64,000 nt of DNA, taken from positions 1 to 64,000 of the forward strand of contig JADJAE010000035.1 in NCBI GenBank assembly GCA_016704445.1, written 5' to 3'. Below the pieces are notes generated by a model. The model saw only the letters and a list, made by a program, of their open reading frames with translations, was not told where the DNA came from and did not search any database. Below, in pieces: positions 55,420-64,000 of this stretch. The first letter of the stretch is position 1, and the number at the start of each line of letters is the position of its first letter. A program made the translations under genes and the position numbers. This DNA comes from Deltaproteobacteria bacterium (GTDB lineage: Bacteria; Myxococcota_A; Polyangia; Polyangiales; Ga0077539).

Positions 55420-56483
55420 TCAGCCCTCGCCGAGCCGCACGATGCGCCGACGCTTCACCTCGACCACGCCTTCGGGCGTCGAGGGGGAGCGACACGTCGG
55501 CGCTTCGTCAGGTCGTCGTCCTCCTCCGCCCTCGGCGGGTCGCGCACGATCTCCACCTCGATGGAGGCCGCGGGCACCGCGGGCGACGTCCGCTGCAGCA
55601 GGCTCTCCTCGGTGGCGCCGGGGTGCGTCGCGAGCCGGCGCACCGCGTCCTCTCGGGCCTCCCGCAGCGCGCCCGCGCGGATCTTCAGGTCGACCACCTC
55701 GGCGCCCCCGATGCGCGCGGTCTCCTCCTCGTTGGAGCCCTGGTCGAGCCCGTCGTCGGCCTCGATGACCGAGACCAGCTCGTCGAGCGCGTCGCGGTAG
55801 CGCACCCAGCGCGCGGCGTCGGCCCTGGAGGGGGCGAGGTTGTCGAGCCGCCGCAGGGCGCCGCGCAGGTCGCCCTCCGCGACGTCCTGCTCGGCCTGGG
55901 CGAGGGCCTGGTCGGGGTCCGTCAGCCGGGCGGGCTCCTCCTCGCCCTCGCGGTAGGGCCGGGTGTGCATCGGCTCGAAGAGCAGCGCCCGCAGCGCGTC
56001 GGCGCGCCGCGAGAGCTCGAGCTCGTTGGGCGAGTCGGTGACCATCTCCCGGAGGAGCTCCCACGCCTCGCGGGTGCGGCCGAGGGCGATGAGGGCGTCG
56101 ACGTCCGCGCGCCTCGGGTCGCCGTGGAGGTTGGGCAGCGGCAGCAGCAGGTCTTCGATGCGGCTCAGCTTCTCGGCCCACATGGGCTCGTCGGGAAACT
56201 CCCGGTTGAGCAGCCGCAGCGCCACGCAAGCCTCGAGCAGCGCGCCCTCCCTGGCGAGCCCGTCGACGCGCCCGTCGCGGAGGCGCAGCAGCACCTCGCG
56301 CCGCCGCACGGCGTCCGGGGCCTCGGCGGCGAAGAGCCTGGCCTGCAGGCGCATCGTCTGGGCGGAGGCCTGGTCGTGGGCGCGGATCGCCTCGAGCACC
56401 TCGACGCCCGCGTCGACCTCCCCGGCGTCGGCGAGGAGCGCGACGAGGTCGTCAGTGGTGAATGTTCCTGCGGCGTCGCCCAT
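55420..56483 (-). CDS. TPR-like protein of unknown function, probable frameshift near the C-terminus
   Basis: About 353 residues when corrected. It is mostly alpha-helical, with TPR-like helix pairs (VDAGVEVLEAIRAHDQASAQTMRLQARLFAAEAP; ALLEACVALRLL; ADVDALIALGRTREAWELLREMV), and acidic. As written the frame ends at 55455 with PKAWSR, but another frame gives SPSTPEGVVEVKRRRIVRLGEG ending at 55420, the conserved tail seen in similar myxobacterial proteins, so a one-base indel near 55495 is likely. No signal peptide; cytoplasmic. The ATG at 56483 lies 83 bp after the divergent-looking gap with the next gene. Confidence 0.6.
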
Positions 56484-56566
56484 CGAAGACCCTCCAGCGA
56501 AGCGATGTATCCGCCGGAGACAATACCCGGGCTCGATCGTTCGCGCGACCGCTCGCCGTCAGCGGC

Positions 56567-57235
56567 TCACTCCCGGTTCGGGCGAAAGAGCTTGAACAGC
56601 AGGCCGAGGTCGCTGAGGGCGATGGCGAGCAGCAGGGTGACGAGGAGCGGAGCCCAGAGGTTGCGCGTCGGCGTGGCCCCGTCGACCAGCAGCCAGGTGT
56701 CGTCGCTGACCGGCGCGCGCAGCGAGCGGTGGAGGTACTCCCCGACGCCCGCGTACCGCCCGCCGGCCCCGCCGAAGCGGGTGAGCCTCCCCTGGAACTC
56801 TCCCCTCGCCATCGCCTGCGCGCCGTCTTGCGAGACCTGCACGTAGATGGGCGTGCCGTCGCGCCCCGCGATGGGAAACACCAGGTGCTCGCCCGGCCAG
56901 AGGAGCCGGGAGTAGGTGACCGCCCCGGCCATGGAGGGCGAGGCGGTGAGGGTGACGTGGCGGTCGAGCCCGACGCTCGCCGGGTCGGCGCTGCGACCGT
57001 CGCCCAGCGAGACCGCCGAGGTCGGGGCCATGGCGTAGCGGACGTCGTCGATCATCTGCGACGCGAGGAAGAGCGCCGCCACGGGGATCGCCGAGAGCAG
57101 CACGGCGAGGATGCGACGGCGGGCGCGCGGCGGGGCGGAGAGCCCGACGAGCACCTCGTCGAGGGCGTCGGCCTCCCCGGGACGCGGCGGCGCCGGGATG
57201 TCGTCAACGGTGGTCGCGGTGTTCATGGTCGCCAT
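56567..57235 (-). CDS. Two-helix membrane protein of unknown function
   Basis: A 222-residue protein. One helix near residues 40-60 (RILAVLLSAIPVAALFLASQM), an extracytoplasmic region with beta strands (RHVTLTASPSMAGAVTYSRLLWPGEHLVFPIAGRDGTPIYVQVSQDG), and a second helix near the C-terminus (LLVTLLLAIALSDLGLLFKLF). ATG 57235 or 57226 may start it. It may be co-transcribed with the TPR-like gene downstream. Family not recognised. Confidence 0.6.
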   Translation of the reverse strand: MATMNTATTVDDIPAPPRPGEADALDEVLVGLSAPPRARRRILAVLLSAIPVAALFLASQMIDDVRYAMAPTSAVSLGDGRSADPASVGLDRHVTLTASPSMAGAVTYSRLLWPGEHLVFPIAGRDGTPIYVQVSQDGAQAMARGEFQGRLTRFGGAGGRYAGVGEYLHRSLRAPVSDDTWLLVDGATPTRNLWAPLLVTLLLAIALSDLGLLFKLFRPNRE

Positions 57236-57317
57236 CGGCGGGTATGACCTTCGAGGAGCGGAAAGGTTCCGATGAGGGTGATGATACACCCCGGAGCGGC
57301 AACGGCGGCGACCGGGC

Positions 57318-58550
57318 TCAGGCCCCGCGCAGCACCTCGTCGATGGCGCCCACCACGGTCGCGACGTCCGACTGGGCCACCCCGCAAAGGGCCACCCGCA
57401 GGGCGCCCGCCGAAGGCACCACGAAGACCCCGCGCGCCTTCAGCTTCTCCGCGTGGGCCTTCGCCTCCGCCGAGAACACCGTCACGAAGAACCCGCCGTC
57501 GTAGCGCGGGTACCGCAGCGCCGTGCCCGCCGCCGCCCGGTTGAAGGCCTCCACCCGCGCGTCCAGCAGCGCCCGCAGCCGGTCGCGCTCGCCGTCGACC
57601 TTCGCCTTGAGCGGCGCGTCGGTGAGGCAGCGCGCGACGGCGTACTGCCCCGCGGCGTTGCAGTTGCTCCAGGTGCCGCGGCAGGCCCACGCCAGCGCCC
57701 GCTGCATGGCGTCGCGCGCGGCGGCGTCGTGGGTGCACGCGACCAGCGCCCCGATGCGCTGCCCGTACTGGGTGAAGGCCTTGCTGCCCGACCAGGCGAA
57801 GAGCACCGCCGCCCGCTCGGCCAGCGGCTCGAGGTGCTTGAGAAAGGAGCGGGTGTCCTTCGCGTAGGCGAGGTAGGCCACGTCCGCGAGCACCGTCGTG
57901 GGGACGCGCTTCGCCACGCCCGCGAGGATCGTCGAGGCGGCCGTCCACTCGGCCTCGCTCATCGAGTAGCCCGTCGGGTTGTGGCAGGGGTCGTTGAGGA
58001 AGACCAGCACCCGCCCCTGCTTCGCCGCGGTCTCGTCGAGGCCCTTCTCGAAAGCGTCGAGGTTGAAGCCCCCGTGCTCGGCGAACATCGGGAAGGTCGT
58101 CACCGAGCGCTCGTGCTCGTCGCAGATGGTGGCGTAGGGCCCCCAGTAGAACGACGAGGTGAGCAGCGACTGGCCGCGCTCGAGGAAGGTCGACACCGCG
58201 TGGCGTAGCGCGCCCGTCCCGCCGGGGGTGGACACCGCGGTCGCGCAGTCGGCGAGGGAGCTCCCGCCCAGCAGGTCTCGGATGACCGCGTTCAAGAACT
58301 CCGGCGCCCCCGCGATGGGCGCGTACGCCGCCGCCTTCAGGGGGGGCACCTCCCGCAGCGCCTCGACCACCGAGGGCAGCACCGCGAGCCGGCCGTCGTC
58401 CTCCAGCAGCGCCCCGACGGTGGCGTTGACGATGCGCTCTCCCGCCGCCTTGCGCTGCGTGGCCTCGCGGTTGAGGGCGAAGATGGGGTCGTCTCCGGGG
58501 CGTGACGCGTTGCGGGCGGGGAGCAGGCTCATGGGTCCGCGTGATGCCAT
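57318..58550 (-). CDS. Class I aminotransferase (AspC/TyrB type)
   Basis: A 410-residue PLP enzyme. Landmarks of the aspartate/aromatic aminotransferase group: VNATVGALLEDDGRLAVLP, AYAPIAGAPEFLNAVIRDLLG, NDPCHNPTGYSMSEAEW, DVAYLAYAKDT, PLP-binding Lys in WSGSKAFTQYGQRIGAL, and the substrate Arg in LRVALCGV. Transfers amino groups between aspartate or aromatic amino acids and 2-oxoglutarate; the exact substrate is uncertain. It lies 60 bp downstream of the PhnX-like gene in the same direction. Confidence 0.88.
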   Translation of the reverse strand: MASRGPMSLLPARNASRPGDDPIFALNREATQRKAAGERIVNATVGALLEDDGRLAVLPSVVEALREVPPLKAAAYAPIAGAPEFLNAVIRDLLGGSSLADCATAVSTPGGTGALRHAVSTFLERGQSLLTSSFYWGPYATICDEHERSVTTFPMFAEHGGFNLDAFEKGLDETAAKQGRVLVFLNDPCHNPTGYSMSEAEWTAASTILAGVAKRVPTTVLADVAYLAYAKDTRSFLKHLEPLAERAAVLFAWSGSKAFTQYGQRIGALVACTHDAAARDAMQRALAWACRGTWSNCNAAGQYAVARCLTDAPLKAKVDGERDRLRALLDARVEAFNRAAAGTALRYPRYDGGFFVTVFSAEAKAHAEKLKARGVFVVPSAGALRVALCGVAQSDVATVVGAIDEVLRGA

Positions 58551-58610
58551 GAGGGCACGGCCGGTGTCACCTCCGGGCGCTGATCCATCAGCCTGTCGAT
58601 GGGGGCGCCG

Positions 58611-59318
58611 TCAGCGCTTCAGCCGGCCGAGGCGCTCGATCATCTCCGGCAGCTCCCGAACGCTCGGCAGCACGTGCGTCGAGGGCTGGCGCCGCAGCGT
58701 CGATGCGGTGTGAGAGCCGCTGGTGACGCCCACCACCGCGCGGGCCCCGGCGTTGCGCCCGGCCTGCATGTCCGATGGGGTGTCGCCCACCACCACCACC
58801 TCGTCGACGCCGTGCACCCCGCAGCGCTGCATCGCCTCGTGGATCATGTACGGCGCGGGCCTCCCCTGCCGCACGTCGTCGACGCAGACCACGGCGTCGA
58901 CCTTGTCCTCCCAGCGCAGCCCCCGGACGATGATGTCCGTGACCCGGCGGTAGAAGCCCGTGTTGAGCGCCACCCTGGCGCCGTGCGCGTGAAGCCACGC
59001 GAAGGTCGCCTCGGCCCCCTGGATGGGCGCCACGCCAGCTCGGGCGTAGGCCCCCTCCAGCACCTGGCAGAAGGCCTCGTAGCCGCGGTCTCGCAGGGCC
59101 TTCGCCTCCTCGTCACGGCCCGGTCCCACCTGGCGGCGGGAGAGTTCGTCGAAGACCGCGATCTTCGAGAGTCCCATGCGGTCGTTGAGCTCCTCTCGCG
59201 ACACCCGGAGCCCCACGTACTCCGCGGCCGCGACGAAGCACTCCAGCACCATCCCGTCGTCCTGCACGGTGGTGCCCGCCATGTCGAAGACCACCAGCCC
59301 CACTCCCCAGCGCAGCAT
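58611..59318 (-). CDS. PhnX-like HAD-family hydrolase
   Basis: A 235-residue HAD hydrolase. Motif I VFDMAGTTVQ (nucleophile Asp), cap segment DRMGLSKIAVFDEL with a Lys where phosphonoacetaldehyde hydrolase has its Schiff-base Lys, motif II LNTGFYR, GRPAPYMIHEAM and motif IV VVVGDTPSDMQAGRNAGA. The tail GVTSGSHTASTLRRQPSTHVLPSVRELPEMI matches the PhnX-like subfamily rather than PhnX itself. GGGAGGTG lies about 12 bases before ATG 59318. It may cleave a phosphonate or phosphate ester. Confidence 0.82.
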   Translation of the reverse strand: MLRWGVGLVVFDMAGTTVQDDGMVLECFVAAAEYVGLRVSREELNDRMGLSKIAVFDELSRRQVGPGRDEEAKALRDRGYEAFCQVLEGAYARAGVAPIQGAEATFAWLHAHGARVALNTGFYRRVTDIIVRGLRWEDKVDAVVCVDDVRQGRPAPYMIHEAMQRCGVHGVDEVVVVGDTPSDMQAGRNAGARAVVGVTSGSHTASTLRRQPSTHVLPSVRELPEMIERLGRLKR

Positions 59319-59477
59319 CGCCGTATAGAACACCTCCCGCGCCGCGGGTTTCAAGCGCCTCCCCAATGCGCGACCGGGGGACTTGCGCCGTGGAGAGCGG
59401 CCGTGATAGCTCCAGCGCCCCTTAACGCGGCATGGCCAGTAGCGGCCCCCCGTGAACCCAAGGAAGCACCAGCCACC

Positions 59478-59867
59478 ATGTCGACCAACGCCCCCATCGC
59501 CAAGGCCCTCACCCTCGCCGGCTCGAAGTCCGAGCTCGTCGAGAAGGTCAAGGCGCTCGCCACCGACGCCCTCTGGATCAACCGCTTCTCCCAGGAAGAC
59601 GGCTGGGCCCGGCTCTCCAACCGCCAGCTCGTCCGCCTCCACTCGCTGCTCACCGAGGTCGGCCAGCGCTTCGCGTCGCGCGCGGAGCTCATCTCCGCCA
59701 TCGCCACCGCCGAGGGCCATGGCAAGGACGGCGACTACAAGACCTCCCTCGAGCGCCACCCGCTGCCCCGCCTCTGGGATCAGCTGAAGAGCGCCGAGCG
59801 CCGCGCCCGCCCGAAGAAGGTCGCCAGCTCTCGCAAGACCCGCGCTGCCAAGGCCGCCAAGGCCTGA
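59478..59867 (+). CDS. Small basic protein with Lys/Ala-rich tail
   Basis: A 129-residue cytoplasmic protein. N-terminal helical region (SKSELVEKVKALATDALWINRFSQEDGW, LVRLHSLLTEVGQRFASRAELISA) and a C-terminal tail KKVASSRKTRAAKAAKA resembling histone H1 or HU-like nucleic-acid-binding tails. AAGGA precedes ATG 59478. DNA or RNA binding is inferred from composition only. It is divergent from the PhnX-like gene. Confidence 0.6.
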   Translation: MSTNAPIAKALTLAGSKSELVEKVKALATDALWINRFSQEDGWARLSNRQLVRLHSLLTEVGQRFASRAELISAIATAEGHGKDGDYKTSLERHPLPRLWDQLKSAERRARPKKVASSRKTRAAKAAKA

Positions 59868-59974
59868 TTCCTCCGCCCGACCTCGTCTCCCTCCTGGTCG
59901 CCCTCCGAGACCGCGCCGACGCGTGGATCGAGTCCGCCCGGGAGCGCCCCCTCTCTCACATCCCTCCCCCCTCG

Positions 59975-61249
59975 GTGGCCCGCGCCGAGCTCGCCCCCTG
60001 GGACTTCCGCGCGCCGGTCGCCGACGCCGACTGGATCGCCGCCCTCCACCGCTGGCTCTCCACCTACGCCCTCGAGGCCGCGCACCCGCGCCACTACGGG
60101 CTCTTCCAGCCGCGCGTCGACCCGGGCGGCGTGGCCGTCGAGGCCCTGGTCGCGATGCACAACCCCTCGCTCGCCGTGTGGGGCGCCGCCCCGATGGCCG
60201 TCGAGCTGGAGCGCCACGTCCTGCGAGCCCTCGCCGCCCTCGTCGGATGGACCAGCGAGCCCCACGCGACCTTCACCACCGGGGGCGCCGAGGCCAACCT
60301 CACGGCGGTGCTCTTCGCCCTCGCGCGGGCCTTCCCGGAGAGCGTCGAGGAGGGCGTCGCGTCGCTCCCCGCGAGGCCCGTGGTGTACCGCTCGGCGGAG
60401 GCCCACGGCTCGGTGCTGCGCGCGGTGCAGATCGCGGGCCTCGGGCGCAGCGGGTGCCGCGAGATCGCCTGCGACCGCTCCTTCCGGATGGACCTTCGCG
60501 CCCTGCGGCGGGCCATCGCCGACGACCGCTCGCAGGGGCGGCGCCCGATGATGATCGTGGCCACCGCGGGGAGCACCAGCACCGGGGCCATCGACCCGCT
60601 GGTCCCGCTGGCCGAGCTCGCGGCCGCCGAGGGGCTGTGGCTGCACGTCGACGGAGCGTGGGGCGCCGGGGCGCTGCTCTCGCCCTCGCTTAGGCAGTGC
60701 CTCGAAGGCGTGGAGCGCGCCGACTCGCTCACCTGGGACGCGCACAAATGGCTGGGCGTGGCGCAGGGAGCGGGGATGTTCTTCTCTCCCCACGCGGCGC
60801 TGGCGAAGGCCGTGTTCACCGTCGACGCGCCCTATCTGCCCGGCGGGGATCACCCCTATGCGACGACGATCCAGTGGTCGCGCAGGGCGAGCGGGCTGAA
60901 GGTCTTCGGGCTGCTGGCGGCGGAGGGCTGGGACGGGCTCGCTATGCGGGTAGAGCGATGCGCGGCCCTGGGAGAGCGGCTGCGCTCGGCGCTGAGAGCG
61001 AGGGGCTGGACCCTCTACGGAGAAGGTCCGCTGCCGGTGGTGTGCTTCGCCAGCGAGGCGATGCGTCGGGGGAAGGTGGTGGCCGCGAAGGAGGCCGCGA
61101 GGCTGCGCCGCGAGGGCGCCGGCTGGGTGTCGGACACCAGGGTGGCCGGGCGCTGGCCCGCGCTCAGGGCCTGCGTGGCCAACCCATCGACCACCGAGGA
61201 GGACATCGACGCCCTCGTGGCCGCGCTCGACCCGGCGCGATCGGGTTGA
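59975..61249 (+). CDS. Group II PLP-dependent decarboxylase; true start probably further upstream
   Basis: At least 424 residues from GTG 59975. The group II decarboxylase signature is clear: TTGGAEANLTAVL, HVDGAWGAGALLS, PLP-Lys in LTWDAHKWLG. Family members decarboxylate glutamate, aromatic amino acids or related compounds. Codons upstream of 59975 in the same frame (from about 59870) already read like family sequence (LVALRDRADAWIESARERPL), with no ATG, GTG or TTG, so the gene may start at an unusual codon next to the stop of the previous gene (59865-59867), or a start was lost to an error. The two genes are likely co-transcribed. Confidence 0.8.
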   Translation: MARAELAPWDFRAPVADADWIAALHRWLSTYALEAAHPRHYGLFQPRVDPGGVAVEALVAMHNPSLAVWGAAPMAVELERHVLRALAALVGWTSEPHATFTTGGAEANLTAVLFALARAFPESVEEGVASLPARPVVYRSAEAHGSVLRAVQIAGLGRSGCREIACDRSFRMDLRALRRAIADDRSQGRRPMMIVATAGSTSTGAIDPLVPLAELAAAEGLWLHVDGAWGAGALLSPSLRQCLEGVERADSLTWDAHKWLGVAQGAGMFFSPHAALAKAVFTVDAPYLPGGDHPYATTIQWSRRASGLKVFGLLAAEGWDGLAMRVERCAALGERLRSALRARGWTLYGEGPLPVVCFASEAMRRGKVVAAKEAARLRREGAGWVSDTRVAGRWPALRACVANPSTTEEDIDALVAALDPARSG

Positions 61250-61341
61250 CGCCCCCGAGGCCCCGATGCGACCGTCCGCCGCGCGGTCGACCCTCAACCT
61301 CCCAACACGAGGAACGACCCGTCACCCTCAGGAGTACCCCC

Positions 61342-61614
61342 ATGGCAGCGATCGACATCACCCGCAATCACACCCTCGGCAAGACGGCGGTCAAGGAGAA
61401 GGTCAACCAGGTGCTGGAGCGCATCGGCGGCAGCATCGGGCTGCAGGGCGCCTGGGACGGCGACGTGTTCAAGATCACCAAGCCCGCCACCGGCACCTTC
61501 GCCATCTCCGACACCACCGTGCACGTCGAGATCGAGCTGTCGTTCCTTCAGCGCGCGCTCAAGGGCAAGATCGAGGAGCGCATCAACGGCGAGCTCACCA
61601 AGGCCCTCGGCTGA
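61342..61614 (+). CDS. Polyhydroxyalkanoic acid system (PHA_gran_rgn) family protein
   Basis: A 90-residue protein: AIDITRNHTLGKTAVKEKVNQVLE, GLQGAWDGDVFKITKPATGTF and ELSFLQRALKGKIEERINGEL. This is the compact pattern of the PHA granule-associated small protein family, usually found near polyester synthesis genes; none is nearby, so its role here is uncertain. CAGGAG lies before ATG 61342. Confidence 0.75.
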   Translation: MAAIDITRNHTLGKTAVKEKVNQVLERIGGSIGLQGAWDGDVFKITKPATGTFAISDTTVHVEIELSFLQRALKGKIEERINGELTKALG

Positions 61615-61846
61615 GTCGAGGGCTCCCTCGAGCCTCCCCCCCGCCTCCCTCCCCCCCCTCATCTCCCGTCAGTGACATCGCCCCCGTGGGGTTCTTCCGT
61701 CCATCGCCGAATCATGGGATGTGTGCGCCCGAGTGGCGCCCTTTCCTCGGGATCGCAGGGTTTCCTGCGCTCCTTCGATGGGGGCGTCCGAGTTTGCTCC
61801 CGCGGTGATCGTCACGCGCGGGACGACGCGAGGAGATCACTGTCCT

Positions 61847-64000
61847 ATGGTTCGAAAGAGAAACTGGTGGCTGGCAGCGTGCGCGCTGGCCCTTGGCGCA
61901 GGCTGTACCGAAGACCCCCCCGCGGTGGTGACCGACGACGACTCGGGCATCGTCGACACGGACACGGGCTTCCCCCCGAAGGACACCGGCAACCCCGTCC
62001 AGGACACCGGCAACCCCGTCGAGGACACCGGCAACCCCGTCGAGGACACAGGCACTCCCCCGGCTGACGCCGGCATGTGCGCCGCGGGCGAGACCGAGTG
62101 CTCCGGCGCCTGCGTCGACACCACCACCAGCGCCGCCAACTGCGGCTCCTGCGGCAACGCCTGCGGCGCCGATCAGACCTGCGTGGCCGGCACCTGCACC
62201 ACCCCGATGACCTGCCCGTCGGGCCAGACCAGCTGCGGCGGCGCCTGCGTCGACACCCAGACCGACGCCACCAACTGCGGCGCCTGCGGCATGGCCTGCG
62301 GCGCTGGCTCGGCCTGCATGGCCGGCGCCTGCCGCGCGGTCACCATGTGCCCGAGCGGGCAGACCGCCTGCGCCGGCGTCTGCGTCGACGCGCAGACCGA
62401 CAACAGCAACTGCGGCGCCTGCGGCACCGCGTGCACCGCGGGCCAGGCCTGCACCGCGGGCGTCTGCGCCGCTCGGATGTGCCCGACGGGTCAGACCGAC
62501 TGCTCGGGCACCTGCATCAACACCAACACCGACGCCGCCAACTGCGGGATGTGCGGTCGCTCGTGCACCGCGGGCCAGACCTGCACCGCGGGCGCCTGCA
62601 TCGACGGCACCACCTGCCCGGCGGGCCAGACCCGCTGCAGCGGCACCTGCGTCGACACGCAGACCGACAACACCAACTGCGGCGCCTGCGGCATGGCCTG
62701 CGCGTCGGGCCTCGTGTGCCGCGCCGGCGCCTGCGTCATGGACGTCATGGCGTGCCCCGCGGGCCAGACCCGCTGCGGCTCCACCTGCGTCGACCTCCAG
62801 ACCAGCGGCACCAACTGCGGCGCCTGCGCCCGCTCCTGCCCGAGCGGGCAGAGCTGCGCGGCGGGCGTCTGCACCTGCGCGACGGGGCAGACCCTGTGCG
62901 GCGCGGCCTGCGTCAACACCCAGACCAGCAACGCCAACTGCGGCGCCTGCGGCACCGCCTGCCCGAGCGGCCAGAGCTGCACCGCGGGCGTCTGCGGCAT
63001 CACCTGCCCCAGCGGCCAGACCCTCTGCGGCGCGGCCTGCGTGAACACCCAGACCAGCAGCGCCAACTGCGGCGCCTGCGGCACCGCCTGCCGCGCCGGC
63101 CAGACCTGCGCCGCGGGCGCCTGCGCCTGCCCGAGCGGCCAGACCCTCTGCGGCACCACCTGCGTGAGCACCCAGACCAGCAGCAGCAACTGCGGGCGCT
63201 GCGACAACGCCTGCGCCAGCGGCCAGACCTGCGCCGCGGGCGCCTGCGCCTGCCCGAGCGGCCAGACCCTCTGCGGCACCGGCGCCTCCGCGCGCTGCGC
63301 CAACTTCCAGAGCGACCGCGCCAACTGCGGCCGCTGCGGAAACGCCTGCACCACGGGCCAGGTCTGCGTGGGCGGCGGCTGCCGTAGCGGCACCGCCCCG
63401 GCCAACGACCAGCGCACCGGCGCGACGGTGATCAACCTCGCCATGCCGAACCAGACCCTCGCCGCGGACACCACCAACGCGGCCAACGACACCACCTTCC
63501 CGACGTGCAGCTGCACCTCCGGCCAGGACGTGTACTTCCGCTTCACGCTCACCGCGCCGGAGCTCATCTACGCCGACACCATCGGCACCAGCTGGGACAC
63601 GTCGCTGTTCCTGCAGACCTCCACCGGAGCGAACATCACCAGCGCGGGCACGACCAACGGCCGCACCTGCGATGACGACCTCGGCTTCTGCGGCGGCGGC
63701 TCGGCCGGCCGCGCCAGCCAGATCCTCGCCCGCCTCGCCCCGGGCACCTACTACCTCGTCCTGTCGGGCTGCGCCTCGGGCCCGGCGACGATCCGCTTCC
63801 AGCACACCGCGGCCGGCAACGGCCCGTCGGTGCAGCTCAACCCGACCAGCACCGTCCAGACCCTCTCGGGCACCACCTCGGGCACCGGCACCAGCACCAG
63901 CGGTAGCTGCACCTGCACCGGCGGCCCCGACAACTCTTACTGGTGGGTCAGCTGCCCCAGCGCGACCGCGGCGACCTTCTACGCCACCTCCTGCGGCACC
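61847..64000 (+). CDS. Stig1-repeat Cys-rich surface lipoprotein (partial, runs off the window)
   Basis: The first 718 codons, with no stop. ATG 61847 follows AGGAGATCACTGTCCT; signal ALALGAGC, then a tether with (DTGNPVE)n units. Residues about 75-520 hold about eleven Stig1-like repeats (CPSGQTLCG-CV-TQT-NCGACG-AC-GQ-C-GAC). After that the pattern changes to DVYFRFTLTAPELIYADTIG, DTSLFLQTS, TCDDDLGFCGGG and LARLAPGTYYLVLSGC, which resembles a PPC-type pre-peptidase beta domain. Probably an outer-membrane anchored adhesin or structural protein. Codon use is uniform and frame is unbroken, unlike the RCC1 gene at the other end. Confidence 0.85.
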   Translation, partial: MVRKRNWWLAACALALGAGCTEDPPAVVTDDDSGIVDTDTGFPPKDTGNPVQDTGNPVEDTGNPVEDTGTPPADAGMCAAGETECSGACVDTTTSAANCGSCGNACGADQTCVAGTCTTPMTCPSGQTSCGGACVDTQTDATNCGACGMACGAGSACMAGACRAVTMCPSGQTACAGVCVDAQTDNSNCGACGTACTAGQACTAGVCAARMCPTGQTDCSGTCINTNTDAANCGMCGRSCTAGQTCTAGACIDGTTCPAGQTRCSGTCVDTQTDNTNCGACGMACASGLVCRAGACVMDVMACPAGQTRCGSTCVDLQTSGTNCGACARSCPSGQSCAAGVCTCATGQTLCGAACVNTQTSNANCGACGTACPSGQSCTAGVCGITCPSGQTLCGAACVNTQTSSANCGACGTACRAGQTCAAGACACPSGQTLCGTTCVSTQTSSSNCGRCDNACASGQTCAAGACACPSGQTLCGTGASARCANFQSDRANCGRCGNACTTGQVCVGGGCRSGTAPANDQRTGATVINLAMPNQTLAADTTNAANDTTFPTCSCTSGQDVYFRFTLTAPELIYADTIGTSWDTSLFLQTSTGANITSAGTTNGRTCDDDLGFCGGGSAGRASQILARLAPGTYYLVLSGCASGPATIRFQHTAAGNGPSVQLNPTSTVQTLSGTTSGTGTSTSGSCTCTGGPDNSYWWVSCPSATAATFYATSCGT

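Noticed and set aside
57318..58550. Aminotransferase as PhnW
   Set aside because: Motifs are those of class I AspC/TyrB enzymes, not class V.
61712..63805. Long minus-strand open frame opposite the Stig1 lipoprotein
   Set aside because: High GC removes stops on the opposite strand; the plus strand has the signal peptide, tether and Cys repeats.

Overview
This is about 64 kb of very GC-rich DNA with strong G/C third-position bias on both strands. It most likely comes from a myxobacterium-like member of the Myxococcota (Polyangia, perhaps near Sandaracinaceae). This is inferred from gene content, not from a marker gene. The signs are many D/A-rich outer-membrane lipoproteins (about 18), giant Cys-rich Stig1/RCC1-type surface proteins, a membrane Ser/Thr kinase with a Pro-rich tail, a hybrid histidine kinase, beta-propeller plus cytochrome c pairs, and many ATGA/GTGA start-stop overlaps. 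I saw no rRNA, tRNA, CRISPR array, insertion sequence or prophage.

Layout. 0-5 kb: the end of a LysR-type regulator overlapping a frameshifted DUF2306 membrane protein, then a long RCC1/Cys-rich lipoprotein gene broken by about eleven frameshifts and one stop, and a kelch-like scrap. 5-13.8 kb: ferritin-like membrane protein; a translationally coupled SocA/Panacea-type (DUF4065) gene with a possible PemK/MazF-like partner, which is a candidate toxin-antitoxin pair; an FGE/SUMF1-domain lipoprotein; an outer-membrane barrel; a Ser/Thr kinase; a FAD amine oxidase; and a small membrane protein. 13.9-22.6 kb: minus-strand respiratory complex I operon nuoE-F-J-K-L-M-N, lacking nuoG, H and I (and A-D) at this site. 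NuoL carries an unusual C-terminal extension and nuoF has a one-base frameshift. 22.9-31.5 kb: TonB-C-like lipoprotein, AlaX-type alanyl-tRNA editing protein, a monothiol glutaredoxin lipoprotein, a divergent pair of propeller/Cys-rich/cytochrome operons, and a conserved unknown. 31.5-40.5 kb: hybrid sensor kinase divergent from a propeller lipoprotein, thioredoxin 2, a frameshifted FG-GAP/ASPIC lipoprotein, and two cell-envelope proteins. 40.7-52 kb: a frameshifted membrane protein; an operon of LVIVD-repeat lipoprotein, propeller-MauG fusion and DUF374 acyltransferase; a polytopic membrane protein; a phospholipase C/AcpA-type phosphoesterase; a 28-base poly-G tract; a lipoprotein with Gly-X-Y repeats and a heme-binding-like domain; and two small secreted proteins. 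52-64 kb: pirin, MrfA-type helicase, metabolic enzymes (aromatic-type aminotransferase, PhnX-like HAD hydrolase, PLP decarboxylase), a PHA-granule-type protein, and the first 718 codons of a Stig1-repeat lipoprotein running off the window.

Two themes stand out. First, the cell surface: most of the non-core genes encode lipoproteins whose lipobox is followed by an acidic D/A/T-rich tether, a possible surface-sorting signal. Second, single-base frameshifts occur in at least six genes, including nuoF, where the conserved reading resumes at once. That pattern fits consensus errors in the assembly at least as well as real gene decay, so the 'pseudogene' labels here are provisional.
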